In this document: piece after piece, positions 36,201 to 43,552 of the stretch
Position numbering within the stretch: position 1 is the first letter of the stretch
Layout: each line of letters starts with the position of its first letter
From: Acidobacteriota bacterium
GTDB lineage: Bacteria > Acidobacteriota > Terriglobia > Acidiferrales > UBA7541
Assembly: GCA_003223245.1 (NCBI GenBank)
Contig: QHYI01000110.1
Location: 66,352 to 130,351, forward strand
DNA length: 64,000 bases
Direction of reading: 5' to 3'
Notes under the pieces: model-generated
Told to the model about the DNA's origin: nothing
Databases searched by the model: none
What the model saw: the letters and a program-made list of their open reading frames with translations, nothing else
Translations under genes and position numbers: made by a program

Positions 36201-36786
36201 CGTTACTGCCATAAAAAGAGAGGCCGCTTTGCGGCGTTTGTTTGACGCGAAAATCCTGGTCGTCGGCCAGCCGCGTGGAATTAGACACGCCCGGCATCAG
36301 CATCGTAAATGTAAGGTAGTCGCGGCGGTCGATCGGCAGGTCCGCGATATAGTTCTGTGTGAGAGTATCCGCTTGGCTTCCTCTCTCGGTCTCAACGACG
36401 GGAGGCTCCGCACTTACTTCCACCTGGGATGACATCCCCGACAATTTGAGACGAAAGTCGAAAACCAGGGTTTGCCCAACGGTCAAGACCACCCCGTTGG
36501 CCGTCTCCGTTTGAAAACCTGCGCGCTCGACAGTGACTTTGTAAGTTGAGGGCGCGAGGCCGGATGATCGGTAGAAACCATGCTCGTCGGTCATTACGCT
36601 GCGCTCGACGCCCTTTTCAGGGTCGGTCACAGTGACTTTTGCGTTTGGCACGCCCGCGCCGGTCGGATCGGTGACCGTTCCCGTCAGGTCCGCGGAAGCT
36701 CCCACACCCTGTGCTTTCGTTGTAAGGCTTGCAGGAAAGAAAGACGCGGCCAAAAGAATTCCCACTGTTAGCAGGGTCGACTTCAT
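33226..36786 (-). CDS. TonB-dependent receptor with N-terminal carboxypeptidase-regulatory-like domain (Oar-like)
   Basis: 1186 residues. Signal peptide about 1-26, then a carboxypeptidase-D regulatory-like beta-sandwich (about 33-115, LTGTVTDPTGAGVPNAKVTV), the plug domain (about 120-240, with NRSNYGADLGGASGASINIV) and a large 22-strand beta-barrel to the end, closing with the aromatic-terminated GLRLTF. This is the acidobacterial Oar-type family, far longer than siderophore receptors. Substrates are unknown; in this phylum they are often assumed to be polysaccharides or peptides. It sits 118 bases from the SDR gene but on the same strand and is preceded by an intergenic region with an inverted repeat, so it is probably transcribed alone. 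Confidence 0.93.
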   Translation of the reverse strand: MKSTLLTVGILLAASFFPASLTTKAQGVGASADLTGTVTDPTGAGVPNAKVTVTDPEKGVERSVMTDEHGFYRSSGLAPSTYKVTVERAGFQTETANGVVLTVGQTLVFDFRLKLSGMSSQVEVSAEPPVVETERGSQADTLTQNYIADLPIDRRDYLTFTMLMPGVSNSTRLADDQDFRVKQTPQSGLSFYGSNGRGNSVTVDGGEANGDSGGVRLTVSQDDVQEFQVNRSNYGADLGGASGASINIVTKSGTNDVHGGLYSYFRNDAMDARDPFAFSQALQPGQAFNPLASDTTGSPIKNSLVRYQYGGTLGFPVRKDKTFLFGALEGLLQNSQNAVPLLTSTSTLRPDATQQPIIGGLVALATQSGNPNVPCLSGPIGAAVAAKLGLPAPNPTTNVPAGTCAAILGGTLTLNPAASPLSAFLVNQFESNGGVFNYNTREYLASGRLDHRFSDNNQLYLSYRYGHDLEENPDVQSLTGFSAGSSTHNYDDNIQLGWYHAFGAKAQNEFRLQWDYNSFNVIPNEPGEVGLQIFGFINNLGTNIFLPNFTITRRTEIADNFTLTRGLHTLRFGGSELLRGNHSESHTYFPGRFVFGSLPGNLLSPCLTTPIACQLPSVNSALLNSLQSANFGVPQVFQQGFGNADYPAYTRPYTAAYLQDSWRMASNFTLIYGARYEIDSEYLPLNTYYKDIGPRISFAWDPFKNHKTVIRGGYGMFFGSIDTQIPQVDLSLGVLNKNYSTVENRNNQSQVPDQVNNVVGTCGISFGPVTVAPGTGASPCLRFITIYVDPITPTPFAPTLQTAPQVFQGLFAQGLIQCTTPTAGNAACITPADVAQFGIFVANKGPLSPLTVLFSNPPNYKPPYSQQASIGVEREFAPGFSISLSGIYSHTLRLPVAIDTNLLNAPMSTVTLANGSKVSYRNWNGGTPGNPAPADPLGGTEFPGGLSPCANPFACFVNPLIVQNNQYTSAASALYEGGILEVKKRFSNSFTLLGNYTYSKGFDASTDFNSDYGPQDPTNLGLDRGLSEFDERHKVVIAGVFDSPWKSAIISGFQLAPIFSYNSGHPFNLLAGGEVNGDNHTTNERPIGAGRDSGLGPSYTNFDMRLSWHHKVQEKATLLLTAEGFNIANHTNFASVNNEVGPLFGLAPGFATFNVHGSRFLSPSQPLGFTSAFPKREIQLGLRLTF

Positions 36787-37151
36787 AGCTCCTCCTGGTT
36801 TATCTGAGGAACCGAAAACCGGTTTTCAGACACGCTCGAACCTCACAACCATGGCCCTGTGCCTGTGGCAGCCTCGATCACCGCCGTGGTCGTCCTCGAC
36901 TGGAATAAGAAAGCCCTCTAAAGAGCATTAGACCGGAAGCCTGCCTTACTTTCCTCCCACGCGCCCGGTAGGAGCAGCGAGATTGTGATAGTCGGTATCA
37001 CATTTTACGAACTAACGTCAATACGAAATTTAATGCACGCGCGGATTACGGGATTCCGTGCACCGGGAAATCGACCCCCGATGGAACGGAGTCAGCGGGC
37101 TGACTGGCAGGTTTTGGGTGTTACGCGCACGGAATCCCACGGAAGAAAACC
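36787..37151. other. Intergenic region upstream of the TonB receptor gene
   Basis: 365 bases between the alcohol dehydrogenase stop and the receptor start, both on the minus strand. GGAGGAG right before the receptor start is a clear ribosome site. The region holds the 12-bp inverted repeat described separately. No promoter hexamers convince me. Confidence 0.5.
37050..37138. repeat. 12-bp perfect inverted repeat, 65-bp spacer
   Basis: GGGATTCCGTGC at 37050-37061 is repeated inverted at 37127-37138. No flanking target duplication was seen, and the loop is long for a terminator. It could be a remnant of a miniature element or a looping operator for the receptor gene. Confidence 0.5.
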
Positions 37152-38171
37152 CTACGCAAAACAGAGCACCACCCGGCCCGAGACTTGCCCTTGGCGCAGA
37201 CGATCGATGACCAAGTTCACATCGGATAAAGGATGTGCGGTGACGTGACAGCGAATTCTTCCCTCGCCGGCTAGCGCCAGTACTTCGCGCAGGTCCGCGC
37301 GTGTTCCGACGGCGCTCGCTTGGATGCGCACTTCCTTGGCCGCCATCAGAATGGGTGGAAAGCAAACGTTTTCAGCGGGCAAGCCGACGGCCAGGAGGGT
37401 CCCTGTTGCCCGAACACACGCAAACGCCGTGTCATACGCGGCCCTTGCCGCGGAGCTCACCAGGGCGACGTGGACACCACCTTTCGCGCGCAAGGCTTTC
37501 GCGACGTTCGTTGAAGCGGCATTTAGGCAGTTTGCTGCACCCAGCCTTTCTGCGAGGCGCAGTTTTTCGTCTGCCACGTCAATGGCAGCAATTTCCGCTC
37601 CGAGTTCTCTCCCTATTTGCACGGCGAGATGGCCTAGGCCACCAATTCCGAAGATTGCCAGCCGTTGTCCGGCGGAAATTCGCGCCTGCTTCAAGGCTCG
37701 ATAGACCGTTACGCCGGCGCAAAACAGCGGCGCCGCTTCCACCGCTGAGAGCGCATCCGGGATTTTCACAGCATGGCTCGCGGGAGCTTTTACAAATTCG
37801 GCGAAGCCACCATCCACCATCACTCCCGTGATTTTCTGGCGTGCGCAGAGATTTTCGTTTCCTTCATGGCAGAATTCGCATTCGCCGCACGTCCAGTAAA
37901 TCCATGGAACGCCTACTCGGTCACCGACCTGGAGCTCTCGAACATCGGAGCCTTTTTCAACGATGCGGCCCGCGATTTCATGTCCAGGGATCAGTGGCAT
38001 TTTCGTGATCGAAAGGAACTGAGGCCAGTCTCCATCGACTACATGCAGATCCGAATGGCAGAGGCCGCAAGCCTCAACTTGAATGAGCACCTCGTTCGCT
38101 TCCAACAGCGGACGAGGGACATCCTCGAGCACCAAAGCTTTTTTGAATTCGTGCAAAACAGCGGCCTTCAT
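37152..38171 (-). CDS. Zinc-dependent alcohol dehydrogenase (AdhP-like, medium-chain)
   Basis: 339 residues. Catalytic zinc ligands are visible in CGLCHSDLH and GHE; the structural zinc lobe CxxCxxCx7C (CGECEFCHEGNENLC) is complete. The Rossmann dinucleotide loop is GIGGLGHLAVQ. It oxidises a primary or secondary alcohol with NAD(P). It lies upstream of the TonB receptor and downstream of a TetR gene on the same strand; the TetR gene is 124 bases away, which is compatible with a shared operon in which the regulator comes first. Confidence 0.92.
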   Translation of the reverse strand: MKAAVLHEFKKALVLEDVPRPLLEANEVLIQVEACGLCHSDLHVVDGDWPQFLSITKMPLIPGHEIAGRIVEKGSDVRELQVGDRVGVPWIYWTCGECEFCHEGNENLCARQKITGVMVDGGFAEFVKAPASHAVKIPDALSAVEAAPLFCAGVTVYRALKQARISAGQRLAIFGIGGLGHLAVQIGRELGAEIAAIDVADEKLRLAERLGAANCLNAASTNVAKALRAKGGVHVALVSSAARAAYDTAFACVRATGTLLAVGLPAENVCFPPILMAAKEVRIQASAVGTRADLREVLALAGEGRIRCHVTAHPLSDVNLVIDRLRQGQVSGRVVLCFA

Positions 38172-38295
38172 TGCCTCTGCCTCGAGGACAAGAACAGGCT
38201 AATACTTTCCTGAGATTTTGGAGTCAGACGATACTTTTCTGGGACAAATCTGAAGCTGGGCAAGAAACCAAGCAAGCGGCTCTCCGCTCAGGGGC

Positions 38296-39015
38296 TTACG
38301 GCTGTGCGCCCTTCAGAAAAAACCCCACCGCGCTGCGGACGCGTTCGCTCAGATTGTGCGGCCCGGAAAGGTCCACAGCCCAGCGTCGAACTACCGTGGT
38401 GTAGAGTCCCTCCATGAACTCCGCCAAGTGCGTTACGGGAAATGCTTTGGTAATTTCTCCGCGCTTTTGCCCTTCGGCGAGGATTTCCCTTAAAAGGCTC
38501 ACCGCCATCTCTTCCGGCCGGCGCATTTCGGGCGACCGCACGGGATCCATCGCTCCGGAAAGCACGACCGCTCTCCAAAGGGGCCGGTCGGATTCCACCT
38601 CGCGGGCCATGCCTTCGTACATTCGCCGCAATCGTTCCGCGGTCGAGACGTCACTGGAAAGTTCCGTCTCGAGATGGTCCTTGATGCAACTGAAGCCGCG
38701 GCGGCCAACTTCGCGCAAGACCGCATCCTTGCTCGGGAAGTAGCGGAAAAACGTGGGTTGGCTGATTTCCAGGATCTGAACGATATCTTCGATTCTGGTA
38801 TTCTCGTATCCGCGTTTGCGGAACAAGCGAATCGAAGTGTCAATGATTTGTTGCCGCAGCCGCGCTTTTTTGCGCTCGCGAAGGCCCAATGTTTCTTTAC
38901 TACTCGTCTTATCGACCCGGGAAAGCCTTCTCTGCGGCGCTAAGTTTGCGTGACCTCGGGCCGCTCGGCCCCCTGGAGCAAGCGGCTCATTTCGGGCGAC
39001 TCTCATTCGCCGCAT
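38296..39015 (-). CDS. TetR-family transcriptional regulator
   Basis: 239 residues. A typical N-terminal helix-turn-helix of about 47 residues starts near residue 48 (RLRQQIIDTSIRLFRKRG ... LEISQPTFFRYFPSK), followed by the helical ligand-binding domain. The first 45 residues are basic and not family-like, so the true start may lie further in. It precedes the alcohol dehydrogenase gene on the same strand, which is the most plausible target. Ligand unknown. Confidence 0.87.
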   Translation of the reverse strand: MRRMRVARNEPLAPGGRAARGHANLAPQRRLSRVDKTSSKETLGLRERKKARLRQQIIDTSIRLFRKRGYENTRIEDIVQILEISQPTFFRYFPSKDAVLREVGRRGFSCIKDHLETELSSDVSTAERLRRMYEGMAREVESDRPLWRAVVLSGAMDPVRSPEMRRPEEMAVSLLREILAEGQKRGEITKAFPVTHLAEFMEGLYTTVVRRWAVDLSGPHNLSERVRSAVGFFLKGAQP

Positions 39016-39155
39016 TTTGGGTTGTTCTCCTCGACCGCGGGAAGCTCGAAATGGCCTTCACCGGCAAAATTGCAAGAGTTACTCTAACATGATAGAAACC
39101 CACGTCAAGTTGCTCTTCTCACTCGAGACGCGATTGGTAGCTGATTTGATTTGCT

Positions 39156-40616
39156 TTATCGCTGATATTTGAGCGCGAGCCTATCGGAGGTAAGAACCGC
39201 AAGCTGGCGGAAAAACGCCTCCGAACGGGCTTCTTTTTCATCGGCCGGCAGTTTCAAGAGCTGGTCGAATTCCGATTCCATCTCCTGCAGTTCTTTAGCT
39301 GGCACGATGTCACCCAAGTGTTGAAAAAGCATTTTGTGCGCCTGCTTGCGTTCCATCACTTCCAGGCCATCCAGAATCTGGCGGTGCGCGGTTCCCTCCC
39401 AAATCGCAAGAATCATGGCTTCGCGAAACCAGCGCTCCACGCCATACTCCGCCAGCACCCCAAGACCGCCGTGCACCTCCATGGCCCATTTCGCCGTGTC
39501 AGCAGCAAATTCCGCTGTCCAATACTTCGCCAAGTGGGCCATCAGCCGGAACAAATGATAGCGTTCGGAATAAGGCGGCCGTTCCATCCAGACCTCATTC
39601 AGGAGCTGGAGCGCTTCCCACGCCAAAGCAAACGAGGATTGAAGTCCCTTCAGACGGACTTCAAACTGACGTCGAAGCAAAGGATGATCAAGGATTCGTT
39701 TTCCGAAGGCCGCGCGGCACTCTGCATAAGCCAGAGAATCCGCCATAGCCCGTTGAGCGAGCGCAACGCTCACCATGCTGTTCGCCACACGCGAGAGGTT
39801 CAAAACTTCCAAAATCAAATAGATTCCCAAGTCAGCGGAACCCAGCAAGTATCCTTCGCTATCTCGCAATTCCACTTCTCCGGTGGGAACCGAGCGAGTG
39901 GCGATCTTGTCTTTCAATCTCCGGATGAAGTAATTGAGACCGCCGTTTTTGCGAAAGCGCGGCACCAGGAAAAGTGCAAGGCCGCGCACGCCCGGCGCCG
40001 CTCGTTCCGGCCTCGCAGCCACAACCGCCAACTCAGCTCCTGCGTTGCTCGCAAAGTATTTGTCGCCAGTGAGCGACCACCCGTCGGTGTTAGCGGGCCG
40101 AGCCACCGTCTTTACGCCGGCACCCAGGTCGGAGCCTCCTTCAACCTCCGTCATCCAGGTAGCTCCTTGCCACGCCGAATCGTCCTTGCGCAAGAGCTGA
40201 GGTAGGAAACGTGCTTGTAATTCGGCGGCCCCGTATTTCGCAAGTGGGAGCGCCGTTCCGAGTGTCACCGTGTACGGACAACACACTCCGGGATCGTAAA
40301 ACGAGATCGCGTAGATCAATTGGTACGCGGGGACCAGGGAATTTTCTTCCATTGCGCGCCAGACCACTCCGCATCGATAGCCCCTTCGCAAAATCGTCTG
40401 GTATTCGCGAGGATAGAGAATTTCATCGGTTCGTTTTCCCGATTTGTCGAACGCACGCAACCAGGGCGTTCCAGCGCGATCGATTGCGCCAGAGATCGAA
40501 ACGCCCTCAGTTTTCCACCACTGCTGCTCCGTTTCGAGTACATCGAGATGGAGAATTTGGGGAAGTCTGCTTTGAAGAAAGCTTACTGGCGAGCGAAGAA
40601 GATCGAAAGAGGCCAT
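39156..40616 (-). CDS. AidB-like acyl-CoA dehydrogenase
   Basis: 486 residues, longer than short-chain acyl-CoA dehydrogenases. It has the AidB-type N-terminal extension, the flavin segment WMTEVEGGSDLG, and the end VHGGLGVLAEYGVERWFREAMILAIWEGT with Glu and the GTxxRQ turn, as in AidB and its relatives. AidB protects E. coli DNA against alkylation, and relatives act on acyl-CoAs; which holds here cannot be told. It lies 140 bases from the TetR gene on the same strand. Confidence 0.85.
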   Translation of the reverse strand: MASFDLLRSPVSFLQSRLPQILHLDVLETEQQWWKTEGVSISGAIDRAGTPWLRAFDKSGKRTDEILYPREYQTILRRGYRCGVVWRAMEENSLVPAYQLIYAISFYDPGVCCPYTVTLGTALPLAKYGAAELQARFLPQLLRKDDSAWQGATWMTEVEGGSDLGAGVKTVARPANTDGWSLTGDKYFASNAGAELAVVAARPERAAPGVRGLALFLVPRFRKNGGLNYFIRRLKDKIATRSVPTGEVELRDSEGYLLGSADLGIYLILEVLNLSRVANSMVSVALAQRAMADSLAYAECRAAFGKRILDHPLLRRQFEVRLKGLQSSFALAWEALQLLNEVWMERPPYSERYHLFRLMAHLAKYWTAEFAADTAKWAMEVHGGLGVLAEYGVERWFREAMILAIWEGTAHRQILDGLEVMERKQAHKMLFQHLGDIVPAKELQEMESEFDQLLKLPADEKEARSEAFFRQLAVLTSDRLALKYQR

Positions 40617-40703
40617 TTGCGCGCATGTTAGGGCGCTAACGGCCTTGCGTCAAGCACGCCAGCTAGGGCGCGAGCAAGGACTTGCTGTGATGAAAGGGAG
40701 CCT

Positions 40704-40775
40704 ATGTTTGATCCCCTGCGCCCCCGTTTTCAGGAGCTGCTGCGCCGGATGAATCTTCCTGTCGTATCTAATTGA
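40704..40775 (+). CDS. Possible 23-residue reading frame before the tRNA gene
   Basis: A short frame with AAAGGGAG 5 bases before its ATG and a protein-like composition (basic-hydrophobic helix, RPRFQELLRR). It stops 7 bases before the tRNA-Gln end on the other strand. It could be the start of a gene cut by an old rearrangement or pure chance. Confidence 0.25.
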   Translation: MFDPLRPRFQELLRRMNLPVVSN

Positions 40776-40781
40776 AAAGGT

Positions 40782-40856
40782 TGGCTGGGAGGCCTGGACT
40801 CGAACCAGGATAGCCAGATCCAGAGTCTGGAGTCCTACCAATTGGACGACCTCCCA
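40782..40856 (-). tRNA. trnQ: tRNA-Gln (anticodon CTG)
   Basis: 75 bases including an encoded CCA. Acceptor stem TGGGAGG with CCTCCCA, D-arm GTCC-AATTGGTA-GGAC, anticodon stem CCAGA/TCTGG around the loop CTCTGGA with anticodon CTG (reads CAG, glutamine), 4-base variable loop, T-arm CCTGG-TTCGAGT-CCAGG, discriminator G. All stems pair without mismatch. Confidence 0.96.
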
Positions 40857-40931
40857 GCAGTTGAAAACAGGGCACTTAGATTACAGCATGGCCTGCATTC
40901 GTCGGTCAAATGGGTCCATCGGAACGAAATT

Positions 40932-41132
40932 TCAGACGCGGTCGCGTTCATTGTGAATGAACTCGTGACGAAGATACGTGTAACGCTTTATCATCTCTTC
41001 GGAGCCGTGTCCAATCCGGTTCTTGATGACATCATTTGACACCCCAGCCATCACAAGGGTACTAACTCTGTGATGTCTGAATCCGTGCATACCGCCGCTC
41101 CGCAGTTTGCATGAGAACGGGGACCAGTAATG
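40932..41132 (-). pseudogene. C-terminal remnant of a tyrosine recombinase (integrase)
   Basis: In the frame ending at TGA 40932-40934 a TAG at 41133-41135 truncates the upstream part, leaving about 66 residues. They hold the recombinase box: HGFRHHR (the HxxR motif), IGHGSEEMIKRYTYL with the second His and the catalytic Tyr. Everything before, including the catalytic Arg of box I, is missing. This is the decayed end of an integrase next to a tRNA gene, a common attachment site of genomic islands. It lies at the 5' side of the tRNA rather than the usual 3' side. Confidence 0.8.
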
Positions 41133-41164
41133 CTACTCTTTTCCACAGACAATTCCTGACCATC

Positions 41165-41295
41165 CCGATCACCCTTCCGGCAAGTGCCAATCACTGATCG
41201 GCTTGGCCCAGGAATGGTGATCGCTTTCGCCCAGGAATGCTGATCGTGATCGGAATCACCCCGGAATGGCGATCGGTTTCAGCCGGAATCCGCAG
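41165..41295. mobile_element. Tandem imperfect repeats resembling an IS21-family terminus
   Basis: Several copies of a GGAATGgtGATCG-like unit follow one another (at about 41211-41222, 41234-41245, 41262-41274), and the stretch ends in GCCGGAATcCGCA. IS21-family elements carry multiple repeats of this kind at their ends. No istA or istB frame remains nearby, so this would be an orphan end. Recognition is from memory of such ends, not from a search. Confidence 0.55.
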
Positions 41296-41312
41296 TCAAG
41301 AAAATTGGGGCG

Positions 41313-41777
41313 CTACTTTCCCGTTGCAGAGTTCAACTGTCCAAGATTCCAGAGAAACAGAACAACAGACAACGAGACTCCGCTGCAGAAACACCATGTA
41401 CAATACCTAACAACCATCGGATACCTGGTCAATCCATCCCACCAATTCTGTTTGTTGCTGTTCGGTATCTCGATGTTCTCATCTTCGAAGATAACTTCCT
41501 CCTGCTCGGATATAGCGAGTAAGCGAGTACCCCAAACAGCTGATATTAAGCTACTCAAAAACACAAGCAACGTGCCGGAATACAACACCTGGGCTGGTAT
41601 CGAATGCAGAATAATAAGATGCTCTTGGGCGTAGAAGAATCCGCCGATTGCTGCGGTGTCCAAGCTTATTAAGAGCTTCAAGAAGCCTCGTTCGGCTTTG
41701 AATACTCTGTCTCGCTTCTCAGTAAGCAGGACTAGCGTTTTTTCCAGAGTCTCGGTGTCCATATTTCGCAAATCCAT
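41313..41777 (-). CDS. Small membrane protein of unknown function in the mobile region
   Basis: 154 residues. An N-terminal charged helix is followed by two to three membrane segments (about 36-55, 60-82 and 122-145) around a hydrophilic loop rich in Glu, Asp and Asn. Composition and AT-rich codon use differ from the flanking chromosome, in keeping with transfer. No family is recognised, and no clear ribosome site is seen before 41777. Possibly a phage- or island-borne envelope protein. Confidence 0.55.
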   Translation of the reverse strand: MDLRNMDTETLEKTLVLLTEKRDRVFKAERGFLKLLISLDTAAIGGFFYAQEHLIILHSIPAQVLYSGTLLVFLSSLISAVWGTRLLAISEQEEVIFEDENIEIPNSNKQNWWDGLTRYPMVVRYCTWCFCSGVSLSVVLFLWNLGQLNSATGK

Positions 41778-41959
41778 TGGTTTCCCCTACGAGGACTATA
41801 CGCCCCTACCGTTCCTCGGCTCTCTGTTTCGAAGAAATGTTGCCGCAGCCAACACCTGCCTGAATGGCTCGTCAGTGGCCCTCCCCATCACAGCTTCGTC
41901 AGGAAAGACGAGCTTTTCTTTTGTGGATCGCTTAGGGTAACTTGGGTTGGAGGATTCGA

Positions 41960-42205
41960 ATGAGACTACTAGCAGCATTGCAAAAAGAAGCACGAAAACT
42001 TACAAAGGCGAAAGCTGACCTGGAACGGCAGTTGAATGCCATCAGTGCGGCTGTGAAGGCTTTTGGCAGTACTCTAGCTATCGATTCTACTAATGGCCGA
42101 AAGAAGAGAAAGGGCCGTCATTTATCAGCCGCTGCAAAAGCACGGATCGCCAGAGCGCAACGCAAAAGATGGCGTCTCTTAAAAGCGACGAAAAAAGCCG
42201 CGTAG
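41960..42205 (+). CDS. Small basic protein with a helical N-terminus and Lys/Arg-rich tail
   Basis: 81 residues from ATG 41960, which has GGAGG 6 bases upstream; a TTG further up is in frame but has no such site. The first 45 residues form a charged heptad-like helix (LTKAKADLERQLNAIS), and the tail has the pattern SAAAKARIARAQRKRW found in many short, basic proteins of soil bacteria. It probably binds nucleic acid; function unknown. Inside the decayed mobile region. Confidence 0.7.
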   Translation: MRLLAALQKEARKLTKAKADLERQLNAISAAVKAFGSTLAIDSTNGRKKRKGRHLSAAAKARIARAQRKRWRLLKATKKAA

Positions 42206-42663
42206 TTTGTGCCTCCCTCGGCATTCCAACCTGGTGTTAACTGGAAGGTGCCAAAAAATGTAAGAGGCGATCCGTTCGGGGGATTCCAACGGGATACACT
42301 CTCGCAATGCGGCTGAAGCTGATCTTCGCAGGGGCAATTTATTTTACTGTGGTGTAGTCCGGGTGTGGCAACAAAATCGAAAACAACGGCAGGCGAGCCA
42401 ACCCTTCAATAAACGCACAGTTTCGCCGCTGACCGAGGGGCTGGCGCGGTAACCTGGTTGGAAACCGACGGCAGCTTATATTATATCTTCAGTTTTTCCT
42501 TAAAAGACAAGGTGGCGGTCTACAATCACCACACCCAACAGAACCAGCGTGATAGAGGGAATAGCATTTCTTACTGGCGAGGATGCTGACCGTTACACAA
42601 AGGCTCTCCTTCACGCCATTGCGCTTTTGCGGTGGGAAGCCCTCACCATTCTAATCCGGACGG
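42206..42663. other. Gene-poor stretch of the mobile region
   Basis: 458 bases between a small basic gene and a secreted-protein gene. One frame, GTG 42549 to TAA 42716, gives 55 helix-like residues (LTGEDADRYTKALLHAI...), but it has no ribosome site and runs antisense into the next gene, so it is only a weak candidate. No RNA gene or repeat is evident. Confidence 0.45.
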
Positions 42664-43092
42664 TCACTCTGTTACCGGACGGCCATGAATTGAAGCAACT
42701 AAATTGTTCTCGATAATGACATGCCAAAGCGCGGTCTCAATCGCAAGATCAAACTGCTCAACCCAATAGTCGAACTCTTTCCTCTGAGCGACATTCGTTT
42801 TCAGATGACATGCTCTTGCTTGAGCCTGTAGGCGTAGGACCTCAAGCACAGTCAAGTGCAAATACCAGCTATCGCGTTTCTCCTTACTGTCCTGCTTCTC
42901 CTTGCCATCCCAAAGTCTGAGAGTATCAGAGCACTCAGCTTCGCTCACTTTGGGAAGTTTCATCGCGCTTTCATGCATGGCGAGAGCCTGAACGTCTGTC
43001 GTGCGCTCTGCGATGCGTTTCTCGTTCTCCTGAGCCATAGACGGGAGGCTCGTTATAAGACCGACGAATGCGAGAAACAGTGTCCGTTTCAT
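42664..43092 (-). CDS. Exported protein of unknown function
   Basis: 142 residues with a clean signal peptide (MKRTLFLAFVGLITSLPSMAQ, cleavage after MAQ) and GGAGGGAG right before the ATG, so expression is well supported. The mature part is hydrophilic and helical (ALAMHESAMKLPKV, LQAQARACHLKT) with three Cys that could pair or bind a ligand. No family is recognised. It lies in the AT-richer, probably acquired region. Confidence 0.7.
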   Translation of the reverse strand: MKRTLFLAFVGLITSLPSMAQENEKRIAERTTDVQALAMHESAMKLPKVSEAECSDTLRLWDGKEKQDSKEKRDSWYLHLTVLEVLRLQAQARACHLKTNVAQRKEFDYWVEQFDLAIETALWHVIIENNLVASIHGRPVTE

Positions 43093-43552
43093 TCTCCCTC
43101 CGTTTCAAGCTTACAGTGATTCGCCTTTCGCTCTCGACACAATTGCGTTCTGTGCCGATATTTCACAAGGTAGACAATGCATTGCGATTGAGGGAATCAG
43201 CAGCAACATGAAGAGATTGTAGGACCGAACGCCGCTCCAGCGCTTGATGATCGCGCTCCCAGGTCGCTAAGTCGGTACTGGAGCGAACTTTACCGATTAG
43301 CGATTTGTCAGGACCGATGGGCCTCGAGCCTCTCTGCCGGATACAGCTTTACGTCTGGGAACCTCGGTTTCCCCCGCGGCACCCTTCCAGGCTCGCGCCA
43401 GCAGCTACATACACCTTGCAAGTTGTGGCGACGGAGGGTAGTACCAGCCACCACAGCCAAGCCATCACCCTGGTGGTACAGTAAAAGTTGTGCGGTACGC
43501 CAAAGCGCAGACGCCCAGCGATTAGCGAGCAGTCCCATGAAGGCCAGACGAA
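43093..43552. other. Right end of the mobile region, no supported gene
   Basis: 460 bases. A minus-strand frame at 43308-43538 codes for 76 residues of odd composition (Arg, Pro, Cys) without a ribosome site. There is an 8-bp inverted repeat (CGCTCCAG/CTGGAGCG near 43230-43285). I could not find a copy of the tRNA end here that would mark an attachment site. Confidence 0.45.

Noticed and set aside
39156-40616. DNA-alkylation-repair AidB
   Set aside because: The AidB-like architecture alone does not show a repair role, so only the family name was kept.
41165-41295. The repeats as a CRISPR or iteron array
   Set aside because: The units are too short and imperfect for CRISPR, and no replication gene is near; an IS21-like end fits better.
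43308-43538. 76-codon minus-strand frame in the mobile region
   Set aside because: No ribosome site, odd Arg/Pro/Cys composition and no recognisable family; left out as a gene.
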